From Mesorhizobium sp. LHD-90 (GTDB lineage Bacteria > Pseudomonadota > Alphaproteobacteria > Rhizobiales > Rhizobiaceae), in the NCBI RefSeq assembly GCF_030929505.1, contig NZ_JAVFVV010000032.1, forward strand, positions 1-41,308: a stretch of DNA of 41,308 nucleotides, given 5' to 3'. The first letter of the stretch is position 1. Each line of letters opens with the position of its first letter. The position numbers and the translations under genes were made by a program. The notes below the pieces were generated by a model. The model was not told the origin of the DNA. It worked only from the letters and a program-made list of their open reading frames with translations, and searched no databases. Of the stretch, positions 17,316 to 25,944 are shown piece by piece.

Positions 17316-20150
17316 TTATCGCGCCGCCGCCCGCGTCAAGAGCCGCTGGTAGAACAGGCCGATGCCGATCAGCACGGCGCCGAGACCGATGAAGGACAAA
17401 GCGCGCAGCACGCCTTCCAGTTCCGACATGTCGAACAGGAAGACCTTTGCCACCGCAATGGCGATCAGCGCGCCGGAGGCGACGCGCATGACGAAGGAAC
17501 CCGTCCTCACGCCGGCGACCAGCAGCGCCACGCCCATGACCAGCCAGAGCGCGGAATAGGTGTAGGTCTCCAGCGGCTCCAGGCCCTTCCACAGGCCGAT
17601 GAACTCGCCCTTGAAGACACGGCGCACCGACAGGGTGGCGTACATGAAGGCGAGCGCGGCGGCGGTGACGCCAAGCATCATGCCGTACCATTGCGGGCGT
17701 TTTTCCCGCGCATACCAGGCGAGCAGCGCCGCCGCGATCGCCGGCAGCAGATAGGCAAGGAAAAGCAGGTTGAAGACGGGAATTTTGCCGGTCGATTCGT
17801 CGGTGAACAGCGGGTCGAGCAGCAGGAAGTGCTGCATCGCAATCATGGCGACCGACAGCACGCCGATGGCGAGCGAGCCGTAACGCAGCACCGAACTCGG
17901 CGCGCGCAGGTCGAGCGAGATCAGGATACCGCCGGCGGCGAGCGCGATCAGCGAATAGATGGCCTGCTCGGCGAGCGTGACCTCACCCGTGTCGAGGATG
18001 CCGCCATGCATGGCGTGGCGCGTAAGCATGGCGAGCGCCAGCAGCGCGAAGAAGATCGCCGCGCCTTGCATCGCCAGGCGCGGTCGGCCGGCTGTGGTGC
18101 GTCCCAGTTGCCAGGCGGCGAAGCCGAAGGCCAGCGCCGGGATGCCGTAGCCGGGCAGCAGGGCGTTGAAGATCGGCGTCGTGCCGAGCGCCGCCGCCCC
18201 GACGATAGTCGGATCGATCGCGGCACGCGCCAGCACGACGACGACGGCGCCGACCGACAGCCAGCCAAGCGCCGGCCAGGAGCGCCAGCGCGTCGCCAGC
18301 GCTGGCAGGACGGCGGCGGCGCCGACCAGGATTGTGGTGAGCGCAGGGCCGAAACCCATATGGATGGCGCCGACCAGGGCCGCGCCGGCGCCCGCCAGCA
18401 GGAAGGATATCGCGGTGCCGCCTGCAAGCGGTGGCGGTTCGGCGCGGGAGACGAATTCGGCGCCTGCGACCAGCGCGAACGCAAGTACAAGGGCGCCAAC
18501 CGCGTAGGGATAATCCACATCCGGATTGCCGAAGGCGTTCCACAGCGCGCACAGGACGACGATGGGCACGATTGCCGCCGAGGCGGCCCAGCTTGCCCCG
18601 CCGGCGCGGCTGGCAGCGAGTATCCGGGCCATGAGGACACCGGCGGCGATGAAGACGGCCGAGAGGATCAGGCCGGGATAGAACAGCGCGCCGGCCGAAG
18701 GCGCGACCGAAAACCCTTCGACCGAGACAGGCTCGCCCATCACCTCGAATTCAAACAAACCGGCGAGGCCGAGCCGGAGATAGACGAGAACGATGGCGAT
18801 GCCGGCGCCATAGAGCAGCGGCAGCGCGCCGGCGCGCCAGGCGGCCAGCGCCAACATGGCGATGAACAGCGCCGTGCCGTAGAAAATGCCGCCGAGCGCC
18901 TGGAACTCGGGATCGATCATGAGGCCCATGGCCGCCACGGCGACAAAGAAGGCCGGAACCGAGGCTGGGAAGGAATGGTAGCCCGGGCCTGTCCCCTGCT
19001 CGCCCCGGCACCAGATGACGGCAAGGCTGGCGAGCGTGACCGCGTTGATGAAACCGACGACGGCAAGGTCGGGCGGCCTGACGTCGGCCATGTATAGCAA
19101 GCACCACAGGCCCGTGCCGGCGAAGGCGGCGGAGGCGAGCAAACGCCAAAGCCGGATGCGGGCAATGGCGACCGCGCTGACCAGCACGATCGCCAGATAA
19201 CCGAACAGCGCCCAGGCGTTGGGCGCCTGCGAGGAGACCAGCACCGGCGTGACGAAGGAGCCGAGCAGGCCGACGCCGGCCAGCGCCTGACCGTGGACCA
19301 GCGCCAGCGCGATGGTGGCGATGCCGATGGCGCCGAGCAGCGTGAAAGCAGCGGCAGGCCCGATAAAACCGTAGATGCCGTGGGCGGCATAGACCGTGCC
19401 GAACAGGGTGAAGGCGCCGGCGGCGGTGAGGATGGCCGGGATGTAGGCCCCGGCGATGCCCGGCACCGGTACGGCGAAGCCGGTGCGGCGGATCAGCTCG
19501 CCGCCTGCGACCAGCAGCAGGCCGAACAGGCCCGCGAGGATCAGCCGCGTGCCCGGCCCGAACCAGCCGGCCTCGATGGAATAGCGGACGAGGAAGATGC
19601 CGCCCAGCGCCAGCGCCACGCCGCCGACCCACACGGCCCAGCGTGTGCCGAGTGCGGTTTCGAGGTCTTGCGTCTTCGGCGGGGCTTTTGCAGCTATGCC
19701 GGGCTTGGCGACCGATCCGGCGGCAGGCGCTGCCGGCACTTCGGCAAGCGCCTTTTCGCTTTCCGACGCGCCGGCCTCGTCGGCCTCGGCGGAGGCTTTG
19801 GCGTCGCTTTCCGTCGCGGCGGCGGTTTCGACCGATTTTGGACGCAAGGCGGCAAGGCCGGGTTCATCCGATGCCCCCGTGTCCGCCTGGTCCGGCATGG
19901 CGGCTGACCCGGCAGTTGCGGCGGAAGCGGTTTCGGCGGTGGAAGGCGACAAGGATGCGGGGGACGACACGCGAGCGGACGCGGCGGCTGCCGGTTTCGT
20001 GGCCGCCCTGCCCTCGCCCGGCATGATCAACGAGCGCAGCGCCGTGATCTCGCGCTCCAGCGCAGCCACGCGCCGTTGCTGGCGCATCGCAACGACAACC
20101 AGAGCGACGATGGCAATGGCGCCGAGCAGGCCGGAAAAACTGTCGAGCAT
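17316..20150 (-). CDS. DUF2339 multi-pass membrane protein
   Basis: This very large 944-residue inner-membrane protein matches DUF2339. An N-terminal membrane anchor (about 5-22) is followed by a short coiled stretch (RQQRRVAALEREITALRSL) and an Ala/Ser/Glu-rich linker (about 50-160). The conserved entry ETALGTRWAVWVGGVALALGGIFLVRYSIEAGW then leads into some two dozen hydrophobic helices to the end. Function is unknown; the architecture suggests a transporter, channel or envelope-complex scaffold. It lies 27 bp downstream of the thioesterase gene in the same direction. The antisense strand shows a long Gln/Arg/Asp-rich open frame that is an artefact of the GC bias. Confidence 0.9.
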   Translation of the reverse strand: MLDSFSGLLGAIAIVALVVVAMRQQRRVAALEREITALRSLIMPGEGRAATKPAAAASARVSSPASLSPSTAETASAATAGSAAMPDQADTGASDEPGLAALRPKSVETAAATESDAKASAEADEAGASESEKALAEVPAAPAAGSVAKPGIAAKAPPKTQDLETALGTRWAVWVGGVALALGGIFLVRYSIEAGWFGPGTRLILAGLFGLLLVAGGELIRRTGFAVPVPGIAGAYIPAILTAAGAFTLFGTVYAAHGIYGFIGPAAAFTLLGAIGIATIALALVHGQALAGVGLLGSFVTPVLVSSQAPNAWALFGYLAIVLVSAVAIARIRLWRLLASAAFAGTGLWCLLYMADVRPPDLAVVGFINAVTLASLAVIWCRGEQGTGPGYHSFPASVPAFFVAVAAMGLMIDPEFQALGGIFYGTALFIAMLALAAWRAGALPLLYGAGIAIVLVYLRLGLAGLFEFEVMGEPVSVEGFSVAPSAGALFYPGLILSAVFIAAGVLMARILAASRAGGASWAASAAIVPIVVLCALWNAFGNPDVDYPYAVGALVLAFALVAGAEFVSRAEPPPLAGGTAISFLLAGAGAALVGAIHMGFGPALTTILVGAAAVLPALATRWRSWPALGWLSVGAVVVVLARAAIDPTIVGAAALGTTPIFNALLPGYGIPALAFGFAAWQLGRTTAGRPRLAMQGAAIFFALLALAMLTRHAMHGGILDTGEVTLAEQAIYSLIALAAGGILISLDLRAPSSVLRYGSLAIGVLSVAMIAMQHFLLLDPLFTDESTGKIPVFNLLFLAYLLPAIAAALLAWYAREKRPQWYGMMLGVTAAALAFMYATLSVRRVFKGEFIGLWKGLEPLETYTYSALWLVMGVALLVAGVRTGSFVMRVASGALIAIAVAKVFLFDMSELEGVLRALSFIGLGAVLIGIGLFYQRLLTRAAAR

Positions 20151-20177
20151 CGCGGTCGCTCGCCCGCCCGGCCGGAG

Positions 20178-20696
20178 CTATCGCCCCGCCAGATTGGCGG
20201 CGGGGAAGATGGAACAGGTTTCGGTGCCGAAGGCCAGAAGTTTGCCGGCCTGGTCCTTCAGCGTTGCCTCGGAGACCGCCAGCGTGCGGCCGCGATGGAC
20301 GACACGGCCCTCGCAGACAACCTCGCCTGTCTTCGGGGTGATCGGCCGCAGGAAATTCACCTTGAACTCGGCGGTGGTGTAAGCCTCGCCCGCCTCCAGC
20401 GTCGTGTGGACCGCGCAGGCGAGCGCTGAATCCATGATGGTCGCCGTCCAGCCGCCATGGACGCCGCCGAGCGGGTTGAGATGGTGTTCGTTGGGCAGGC
20501 CGCGGAACACCGCCCTGCCCGGCTCGGCCTCGGTCAGCGTGAAACTGAGCGTGCCGGCGATCGGCGGGGCGGGGTATTCGCCCGCGATCAGCCTTTTGAG
20601 CAGCACGAGGCCCGGCTGGCCGGCCAGATCCTCATGCGGGATCGTGCCCAGCCCAAGTCGCGAAACATGGCCGGGAAACAGTTCGACTTCACTCAT
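20178..20696 (-). CDS. PaaI-family hotdog thioesterase
   Basis: This 172-residue protein has a single hotdog domain. [23 protein letters not shown] contains the HGG turn and the following Asp typical of PaaI-type acyl-CoA thioesterases, and [14 protein letters not shown] forms the next conserved strand. It would hydrolyse an aromatic or short acyl-CoA in the cytosol; the acyl group cannot be predicted. Its start overlaps the recO stop by 4 bp (ATGA), so it is translationally coupled to recO. Confidence 0.9.
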   Translation of the reverse strand: MSEVELFPGHVSRLGLGTIPHEDLAGQPGLVLLKRLIAGEYPAPPIAGTLSFTLTEAEPGRAVFRGLPNEHHLNPLGGVHGGWTATIMDSALACAVHTTLEAGEAYTTAEFKVNFLRPITPKTGEVVCEGRVVHRGRTLAVSEATLKDQAGKLLAFGTETCSIFPAANLAGR

Positions 20697-21451
20697 GCGG
20701 CGTGTTCTCCAGGCGCGGGCGCACCGTTATTCAGCTTGCGCAGCGCCGCCAAAAAGCCGGCGCGTGCCTCGGGTTCGGAAATGCCGCGCGGCTCGTAGAC
20801 ATGCCGCGCCAGGAAGAAGCCGGTCAGCCGGAAGGCATGGTCGATCGCCGCCGCGTCGGCGCGCCGGCCGGGACCGGCGACGAGGAAATCCGGCAGGACC
20901 AGCATCTTGTCGCGCCACGGCGCGCCGGCCTCGCGCGACACAGCGCGGCCGGATTTCGGCGAGACGTAGACGAGGTCGACGCGCGCGCCTGTGGCCGCGC
21001 ATTCCGACAGGTCGAGGCCGAAGCCGAGTTCCTCCAGCACCATCAGCTCGAAACGAGCCACCAGTTCGCCCGCCAGCAGCGGCTCGTCGAGATGGGTTAT
21101 CAGCACGGCCAGCGTCTCGAACAGCGCGGGATGCACGTCGCGCTCAGGCATCAGGCGCAAATGCGCTGCGATGGTCTGGAGGCCGAAGACGGCGGCGGCG
21201 CTGTCGAACAGGCGGGCGGCATTGAGTTCGATCGCCTCGGCCTGGAACGTGCCGAGATGCTCGTCCAGCCGCGCCCGCCAGACGAGGTCGACGCGGTTTC
21301 CGGCTTGCAACACCGGCTGCTGCTTTCGCGAGCGGCCGCCGCGCACCATGCCGAGATGACGGCCATGCGCCCGCGTCATCACTTCGAGGATGACCGATGT
21401 CTCGCCGTGACGGCGGGTGCCGAGAATTATGCCTTCGTCGCGCCATTCCAT
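20693..21451 (-). CDS. recO: DNA repair protein RecO
   Basis: This is a 252-residue recombination mediator that helps load RecA onto SSB-coated DNA in the RecFOR pathway. The N-terminal OB-fold is recognisable by [41 protein letters not shown]. The helical C-terminal part contains [23 protein letters not shown]. Only the first Cys of the zinc site seen in some RecO proteins remains. In many alphaproteobacteria recO directly follows era; here about 2.9 kb of plus-strand genes and a MITE separate them, so recO must use its own promoter in 21452-21711. Confidence 0.95.
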   Translation of the reverse strand: MEWRDEGIILGTRRHGETSVILEVMTRAHGRHLGMVRGGRSRKQQPVLQAGNRVDLVWRARLDEHLGTFQAEAIELNAARLFDSAAAVFGLQTIAAHLRLMPERDVHPALFETLAVLITHLDEPLLAGELVARFELMVLEELGFGLDLSECAATGARVDLVYVSPKSGRAVSREAGAPWRDKMLVLPDFLVAGPGRRADAAAIDHAFRLTGFFLARHVYEPRGISEPEARAGFLAALRKLNNGAPAPGEHAA

Positions 21452-21711
21452 GCGGCGGAGACTTTCATGGAAAGAGCGGCGAGATCAAGGAGGGGGATCG
21501 AGGAGCCGCGACCGGCGCTGCCAACCGATCGATGACCGTGCCTGCCGATTTCCGCTCGTCGTAAGTCATCCTCACGATCTACGAAGTGAATTCTCATCCA
21601 CTTTTTCAAGAGCGGGCTGATGGGCTGAAATTTTCCTGGTGATCCAGGGTGGTGACGTGGCGTCCGCAGGTATATTATAGAAATTATACTTTGAGGATCC
21701 GGGAGGTTGTC

Positions 21712-22344
21712 ATGACGTCGTGGGAGTTCAAGGGACGCGAGCTGGTCAATTGCACCTGCGAATATGGTTGCAACTGCCAATTTAATGCGCTGCCCGACAA
21801 GGGCCATTGCCATGCCGTGGCCGGCATCCAGATCGACGAAGGCCATCATGGCGAAACCCGTCTCGACGGCCTCAGGATCGCCGCGATCTTCAAGTGGCCC
21901 GGCCCGATCCACGAAGGCCATGGCGAATGCATCGCCTTTGTCGACGAGAAGGCGACTGAGCGGCAGCGCGAGGCGCTGCTGCGCATCATGTCGGGCCAGG
22001 ACACCGACCCGTTCGCGACGATGTTCGCCGTTTTCGCTACGACCGTGACCAAAGTGAACGAGCCTGTTTTCACCAGGATCGATCTTGAACTCGATATCGA
22101 TGGCCGCAGGGGCCGCATCTTCGTCAAGGACTATATCGAAACGGTCGGGGAGCCGATCCGCAACAAGGTGACAGGCGCCGAATCGCGCCATCAGATCGTG
22201 TTGCCGAACGGTTTCGAATATGCGGTCGCCGAGATCGGCAGCGCTTCGAGCAGGACCGGCGGGTCGGTTCTGGTGGAAACGAAGGACACCTACGCCCAGT
22301 TCGCGCGGCTGCACCTCAACAATCACGGGGTGGTGCGGGGCTGA
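21712..22344 (+). CDS. DUF1326 domain protein
   Basis: This 210-residue protein starts at ATG 21712 with a good GGGAGG ribosome site. It begins MTSWEFKGRELVNCTCEYGCNCQFNALP, the hallmark of DUF1326 (COG5588), with four closely spaced cysteines (C-x-C-x3-C-x-C) likely to bind metal, and GHCHAVAGIQIDEGHHG shortly after. It has no signal peptide. Function is unknown. The DUF2182 membrane protein follows after 8 bp; the two families often occur together, which suggests a soluble metal-binding partner for a membrane protein. An AT-rich patch at 21670-21690 is the likely promoter. Confidence 0.9.
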   Translation: MTSWEFKGRELVNCTCEYGCNCQFNALPDKGHCHAVAGIQIDEGHHGETRLDGLRIAAIFKWPGPIHEGHGECIAFVDEKATERQREALLRIMSGQDTDPFATMFAVFATTVTKVNEPVFTRIDLELDIDGRRGRIFVKDYIETVGEPIRNKVTGAESRHQIVLPNGFEYAVAEIGSASSRTGGSVLVETKDTYAQFARLHLNNHGVVRG

Positions 22345-22352
22345 CGCGTCGC

Positions 22353-23240
22353 ATGGACGGCGCGTCGCCGCTCGAACGCCTGCTCGAACGCGACCGTCTC
22401 GTTACGATTGCAGGGCTTGCGGCCCTGTGTCTGCTGGCATGGCTTTATATCGTAACAGGTGCCGGCCTCGGCATGGATGTGTGGGAGATGACGAGGCTCG
22501 CGCTGTTCCCTCACCAGCAAGCCGCCGGCGTGATCCCCGATATGCCTGGAATGGAGATGTCCGGCATGGAAATGTCCGGCATGGACATGAGCGCGACGGC
22601 AGCGGAACCGCGGACCTGGGGCGCCGCGATCTGGACGCTGATGATCGCCATGTGGTGGATCATGATGATCGCCATGATGTCCCCGAGTGCTGCGCCGACC
22701 GCCCTGCTCTATGCGCGCGTGCATCGTCATGCGCTCGCCGTGCGTCAGAGCCAGGACCGCCTCGCTCCCACCGGCGTCTTCGTGGTAGGCTACCTTCTGG
22801 TCTGGCTAGGATTCTCCGTCGCCGCGGCCGTTCTGTACTGGCTGCTGGAACGCAGCGAAATCGTCTCCGCGACGACGATGGGTTCGCAGAGCCGCTGGCT
22901 TTCGGCCGTCGTCCTTATCGCCGCGGGCCTATATCAACTCTCGCCGTTGAAGAACGCCTGCCTGTCGCATTGCCGGGCGCCGGCGGCGTTCCTTTCCCGC
23001 CACTGGCGCCCCCGCGCCCTTGGCGCGCTGCGGCTGGGCATCCTGCATGGGGCTTATTGCGTCGGATGCTGCTGGATGCTGATGGCGCTGTTGTTCGTCG
23101 GCGGCGTGATGAATCTGGCGTGGATTGCCGCGCTCGCCATTCTGGTGCTGGTTGAAAAGGTGTTTCCCGCCGGCCAGTGGGTCCGCCGCGCGACCGGCAT
23201 CGCCCTGATCATATGGGGCGGCGCGACGCTGCTGGTCTGA
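22353..23240 (+). CDS. DUF2182 membrane protein with Met-rich segment
   Basis: This 295-residue inner-membrane protein matches DUF2182 (COG5486, predicted metal-binding integral membrane protein). It has about seven hydrophobic segments. Between the first (LAALCLLAWLYIVTGAGL) and the second lies MPGMEMSGMEMSGMDMS, a repeat of methionines like those that bind copper or silver in periplasmic proteins. Later come MMSPSAAPTALLYA, CLSHC and HGAYCVGCCWMLM, the conserved cysteine/histidine motifs of the family. It is paired with DUF1326. A role in copper or other soft-metal handling is inferred from motifs, not shown. Confidence 0.9.
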   Translation: MDGASPLERLLERDRLVTIAGLAALCLLAWLYIVTGAGLGMDVWEMTRLALFPHQQAAGVIPDMPGMEMSGMEMSGMDMSATAAEPRTWGAAIWTLMIAMWWIMMIAMMSPSAAPTALLYARVHRHALAVRQSQDRLAPTGVFVVGYLLVWLGFSVAAAVLYWLLERSEIVSATTMGSQSRWLSAVVLIAAGLYQLSPLKNACLSHCRAPAAFLSRHWRPRALGALRLGILHGAYCVGCCWMLMALLFVGGVMNLAWIAALAILVLVEKVFPAGQWVRRATGIALIIWGGATLLV

Positions 23241-23293
23241 TCGCCTGGGCCGCCTGGCGACTGGGCCAGGCACAGACGCATGGCTGTAGCTTA

Positions 23294-23560
23294 GAGCGCT
23301 TCTTGCTTAGATTGAACCATTCTGCCGGCGATGGTTTGGGACAAGGTCGAGGGCTTCGACGAAGTTCGGGCTGGTGGCCCGGACGAGACGAAGCCCGAAG
23401 GATTTGTCCCAAACCAGCCCGGCCCTTCGGGTTTGCGTTTGGCGGACGCCCACTTCGTCAGCCCGCTTGCCCGGGCAACCAGCCCGATCTGCGCGGCCTT
23501 CCTTGTGGATCGCCTCGCCAAACGACAAACAGAATGATTCAATCTAAGCAAGAAACGCTC
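23294..23560. mobile_element. MITE-like 267-bp element with ~30-bp inverted ends and TA duplication
   Basis: The left end GAGCGCTTCTTGCTTAGATT continues TGAACCATTCTG. The right end, read on the other strand, is GAGCGTTTCTTGCTTAGATT continuing TGAATCATTCTG; about 31 bases match with two mismatches. TA flanks each side (23292-23293, 23561-23562). A second internal palindrome (GGTTTGGGACAA near 23333 against TTGTCCCAAACC near 23405) gives further folding. Open frames inside cross the repeats and match nothing I know. The size, ends and TA target fit a non-autonomous IS630/mariner-like element. Confidence 0.75.
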
Positions 23561-23562
23561 TA

Positions 23563-23598
23563 GCTGCTCGGCGTGGCAGGTGTTTCGGATTCGCTCAT
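23563..23598 (-). CDS. 12-codon ORF abutting the MITE, possible truncated gene
   Basis: On the minus strand a strong ribosome site (GGGAGAAACAC) precedes ATG at 23598, which opens MSESETPATPSS and stops at TAG 23560-23562, whose TA is the duplicated target base pair of the MITE. Removing the element and one TA would read AGC-TAA, so the ORF would still end there. It may be a real tiny peptide, the remnant of a gene with further deletion, or chance. No function is proposed. Confidence 0.25.
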
Positions 23599-23679
23599 GT
23601 GTTTCTCCCGAAACCGATGCATACTTTGCCGGGACGAGGGTTACGGTCTGACGATCCGATTTCTTGAGAACGGTTGAAT

Positions 23680-24183
23680 ATGACGATGTTCGATGACGTT
23701 GAGTTGCAGCACCTGCGCCGCTGCGTGGAACTGGCCGCCGAAGCTTTGGCAAAGGGAGACGAGCCGTTTGGGTCGGTGCTCGTGGGAGCCGATGGCACCG
23801 TATTGGCGGAAGACCACAATCGCGTCGCCGGTGGTGACCAAACGCGGCATCCGGAGTTCGAACTGGCGCGGTGGGCAGCCACCAACATGACGCCAGAGGA
23901 CCGCGCAAAGGCGACTGTCTTCACCTCCGGTGAGCATTGCCCGATGTGTTCGGCGGCTCATGGCTGGGTGGGGCTCGGCCGCATCGTCTACGCAGCGTCC
24001 TCCGCCCAGCTCGTCGACTGGCTTGCTGAACTGGGTGCTTCCGGCTCTCCAGTCGCACCGCTGCCGATCCAGCAGGTAGCCCCGAACGTTGCAGTGAAAG
24101 GTCCTGCGCCGGAACTTGCAGAAGAGATACGGGCCTTGCACTATCGCTTTCACACGAAGCGCAAGCCCACACCTCCGGCGTAA
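23680..24183 (+). CDS. Nucleoside deaminase (CDA superfamily)
   Basis: This 167-residue zinc-dependent deaminase resembles guanine/cytidine/tRNA-adenosine deaminases. The catalytic H-x-E reads His57-Pro58-Glu59 instead of the usual H-A-E, and the second motif is EHCPMC with Cys87 and Cys90, where the residue before the first Cys is His instead of Pro. All zinc ligands and the catalytic Glu are therefore present. Which base is deaminated cannot be told. The start ATG 23680 is preferred over TTG 23674. It stands alone on the plus strand between the MITE and the convergent era gene. Confidence 0.88.
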   Translation: MTMFDDVELQHLRRCVELAAEALAKGDEPFGSVLVGADGTVLAEDHNRVAGGDQTRHPEFELARWAATNMTPEDRAKATVFTSGEHCPMCSAAHGWVGLGRIVYAASSAQLVDWLAELGASGSPVAPLPIQQVAPNVAVKGPAPELAEEIRALHYRFHTKRKPTPPA

Positions 24184-24219
24184 CGAGCGCGTCCAAAGGA
24201 GGTCTGTTCCGCAGTTCCA

Positions 24220-24250
24220 ACCCGACGGCCAGATTCATCTGCCGTCGGGT
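24220..24250. terminator. Stem-loop between convergent deaminase and era genes
   Basis: ACCCGACGG pairs with CCGTCGGGT, and CAGAT with ATCTG inside it, giving a 14-bp stem with one bulged C and a 2-base loop. It lies 37 bp after the deaminase stop and 66 bp after the era stop on the other strand. No T-run is present on either side, so termination is suggested by position and stem strength only. Confidence 0.5.
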
Positions 24251-24315
24251 CCGGCAGAAAGCGGCTGGCCTTCCGGGAACTTGAAAGCCGGTTGGCTCAA
24301 GACCTCATTGTCGCG

Positions 24316-25224
24316 CTAAGTCGGGAAATCCAGTCCCATCTCGCGATAGCGCTCCGGATCGTCGCTCCAGTTCTCGCGCACTTTCACGAACAGGAACAGG
24401 TGGACCGGCTGTTCCAGGATTTCGGCAAGGTCTTTTCGCGAGGCCTGGCCGATGGCGCGGATGGTCTCGCCCTTCGCCCCCAGCACGATCTTTTTCTGGC
24501 TCTCGCGCTCGACATAGATGGTCTGCTCTATGCGCACCGAGCCGTCCTTCTTCTCCTCCCATTTTTCGGTCTCGACGTGCGACGAGTAGGGAAGCTCCTG
24601 GTGCAGGCGCAGAAACAGCTTTTCGCGGGTGATCTCGGCCGCGAGCTGGCGCATCGGCAGGTCGGAGAGCTGGTCCTCGGGATAATACCACGGCCCGGCC
24701 GGCAGCGAGGCGGCAAGATAGTCCAGGATGTCGTTGCAGCCGGTTCCGGTGAGCGCCGAGACCATGAAGGTGCGCTCGAAGGCGACGCGCTCGTTGGCAT
24801 CCTTGGCCATGGTCAGCAGCGCCTCCGGTTTTACCCGGTCGACCTTGTTGAGGATCAGGATCTTCGGCTGGCGCACATCCTTCAGATTGTCGAGGATGGT
24901 TTCGCCGTCGCCGCGGATACCGCGCTCGGCGTCGACCAGCAGTGCCACGACGTCGGCGTCCTTGGCGCCGCCCCAGGCTGTGGTGACCATCGCCTGGTCG
25001 AGGCGGCGGCGCGGCTTAAAGATGCCGGGCGTGTCGACGAAGACGATCTGCGCCTGCCCGTGCGTGGCGATGCCGCGCACGATGGCGCGGGTCGTCTGCA
25101 CCTTGTGGGTGACGATCGACACTTTCGCGCCGACCAGCCGGTTGACCAGGGTCGACTTGCCGGCGTTGGGCGCGCCGATGAGGGCGACGAAGCCGGAGTG
25201 GGTCTGCATTTCGCCTTCGGTCAT
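24316..25224 (-). CDS. era: GTPase Era
   Basis: This essential 302-residue GTPase binds the 3' end of 16S rRNA and assists 30S subunit maturation. G-motifs are GAPNAGKS (17-24), DTPG (64-67) and NKVD (126-129). The C-terminal KH domain includes QTIYVERESQKKIVLGAKGETIRAIG, the RNA-binding core. It overlaps rnc by 4 bp (ATGA), so era is made with RNase III. It is the last gene of the lepB-rnc-era unit. The usual downstream partner recO is displaced to 20693. Confidence 0.97.
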   Translation of the reverse strand: MTEGEMQTHSGFVALIGAPNAGKSTLVNRLVGAKVSIVTHKVQTTRAIVRGIATHGQAQIVFVDTPGIFKPRRRLDQAMVTTAWGGAKDADVVALLVDAERGIRGDGETILDNLKDVRQPKILILNKVDRVKPEALLTMAKDANERVAFERTFMVSALTGTGCNDILDYLAASLPAGPWYYPEDQLSDLPMRQLAAEITREKLFLRLHQELPYSSHVETEKWEEKKDGSVRIEQTIYVERESQKKIVLGAKGETIRAIGQASRKDLAEILEQPVHLFLFVKVRENWSDDPERYREMGLDFPT

Positions 25225-25937
25225 GACACGGCTCCTTCGCGGCTCCAGACACCCTCGCGCAACAGGAATTCGGTGGCGGCCGCCTCCTCGGCGGCGCGGC
25301 GCGACGGGCCGCTGGCGCTGGTGGGCGCAAAACCGTCAACGCGCACGGACACGGTGAACACCGGCTGGTGGTCCGGGCCCTCCCTTGCGTCTATACTGTA
25401 TTCGGGCCGCGTGCCATTCGCCTGCGCCACCCATTCCTGCAATTCGGACTTTGGATTGCGTGGCTTCTCGACGACATGGCGCGAGCGCGGCTCCCAATAG
25501 CGGCGAATGAAGGCGCGCGCTGGCTCCATGCCGCCGTCGAGATAGATGGCGGCGATCAGCGCCTCGACCGCGTCTGACAGGTAGTTGCCCGTCCGGCCGC
25601 CCTTGGCCGCCTTCAGCGCCGCGTCGGCGCGGATCAGCGTGTCGAGGCCAAGTTCCAGCCCGATGGCGCCGCAGGTGCGGGCGTCGACCAGGGCGTTGAA
25701 GCGCGGTGCAAGATCGCCTTCGCGGGCTTCGGGAAACAGCGAAAACAGCATGTCCGCAACCACCAGGCCGAGCACCCGGTCGCCCAGGAACTCCAGCCGC
25801 TCATTGTTGGTCTTGGCCTTGACCGCGCTGGAATGGGTCAGCGCCGTCTGCAGCAGCGCAGAATCGCGGAAGGCATAGCCGATGCGATCCTGGAGCGCGG
25901 CGGCCAGAGCATTCCCGGTCGGCCGTTTCAGACCCAT
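25221..25937 (-). CDS. rnc: Ribonuclease III
   Basis: This 238-residue enzyme cuts double-stranded RNA during rRNA and mRNA maturation. The catalytic signature NERLEFLGDRVL is at 45-56, and DAVEALIAAIYLDGG provides the second set of acidic residues. The C-terminal double-stranded RNA binding domain starts near NPKSELQEWVA (about 160) and ends with SRRAAEEAAATEFL. The start at 25937 (MGLKRPTGNALA) fits; 28 upstream residues in the open frame overlap lepB. It begins 7 bp after the lepB stop. Confidence 0.97.
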   Translation of the reverse strand: MGLKRPTGNALAAALQDRIGYAFRDSALLQTALTHSSAVKAKTNNERLEFLGDRVLGLVVADMLFSLFPEAREGDLAPRFNALVDARTCGAIGLELGLDTLIRADAALKAAKGGRTGNYLSDAVEALIAAIYLDGGMEPARAFIRRYWEPRSRHVVEKPRNPKSELQEWVAQANGTRPEYSIDAREGPDHQPVFTVSVRVDGFAPTSASGPSRRAAEEAAATEFLLREGVWSREGAVS

Positions 25938-25944
25938 CGTCGCC

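Noticed and set aside
16875-19097. A 740-codon plus-strand open frame rich in Gln, Arg, Asp and Gly
   Set aside because: It is antisense to the sigma factor and DUF2339 genes, has no domain or ribosome site, and its composition is that expected from reading GC-rich coding DNA backwards.
23291-23908. A 205-codon minus-strand open frame across the MITE
   Set aside because: It crosses both inverted ends of the element and the antisense of the deaminase gene, so it is an accidental frame.
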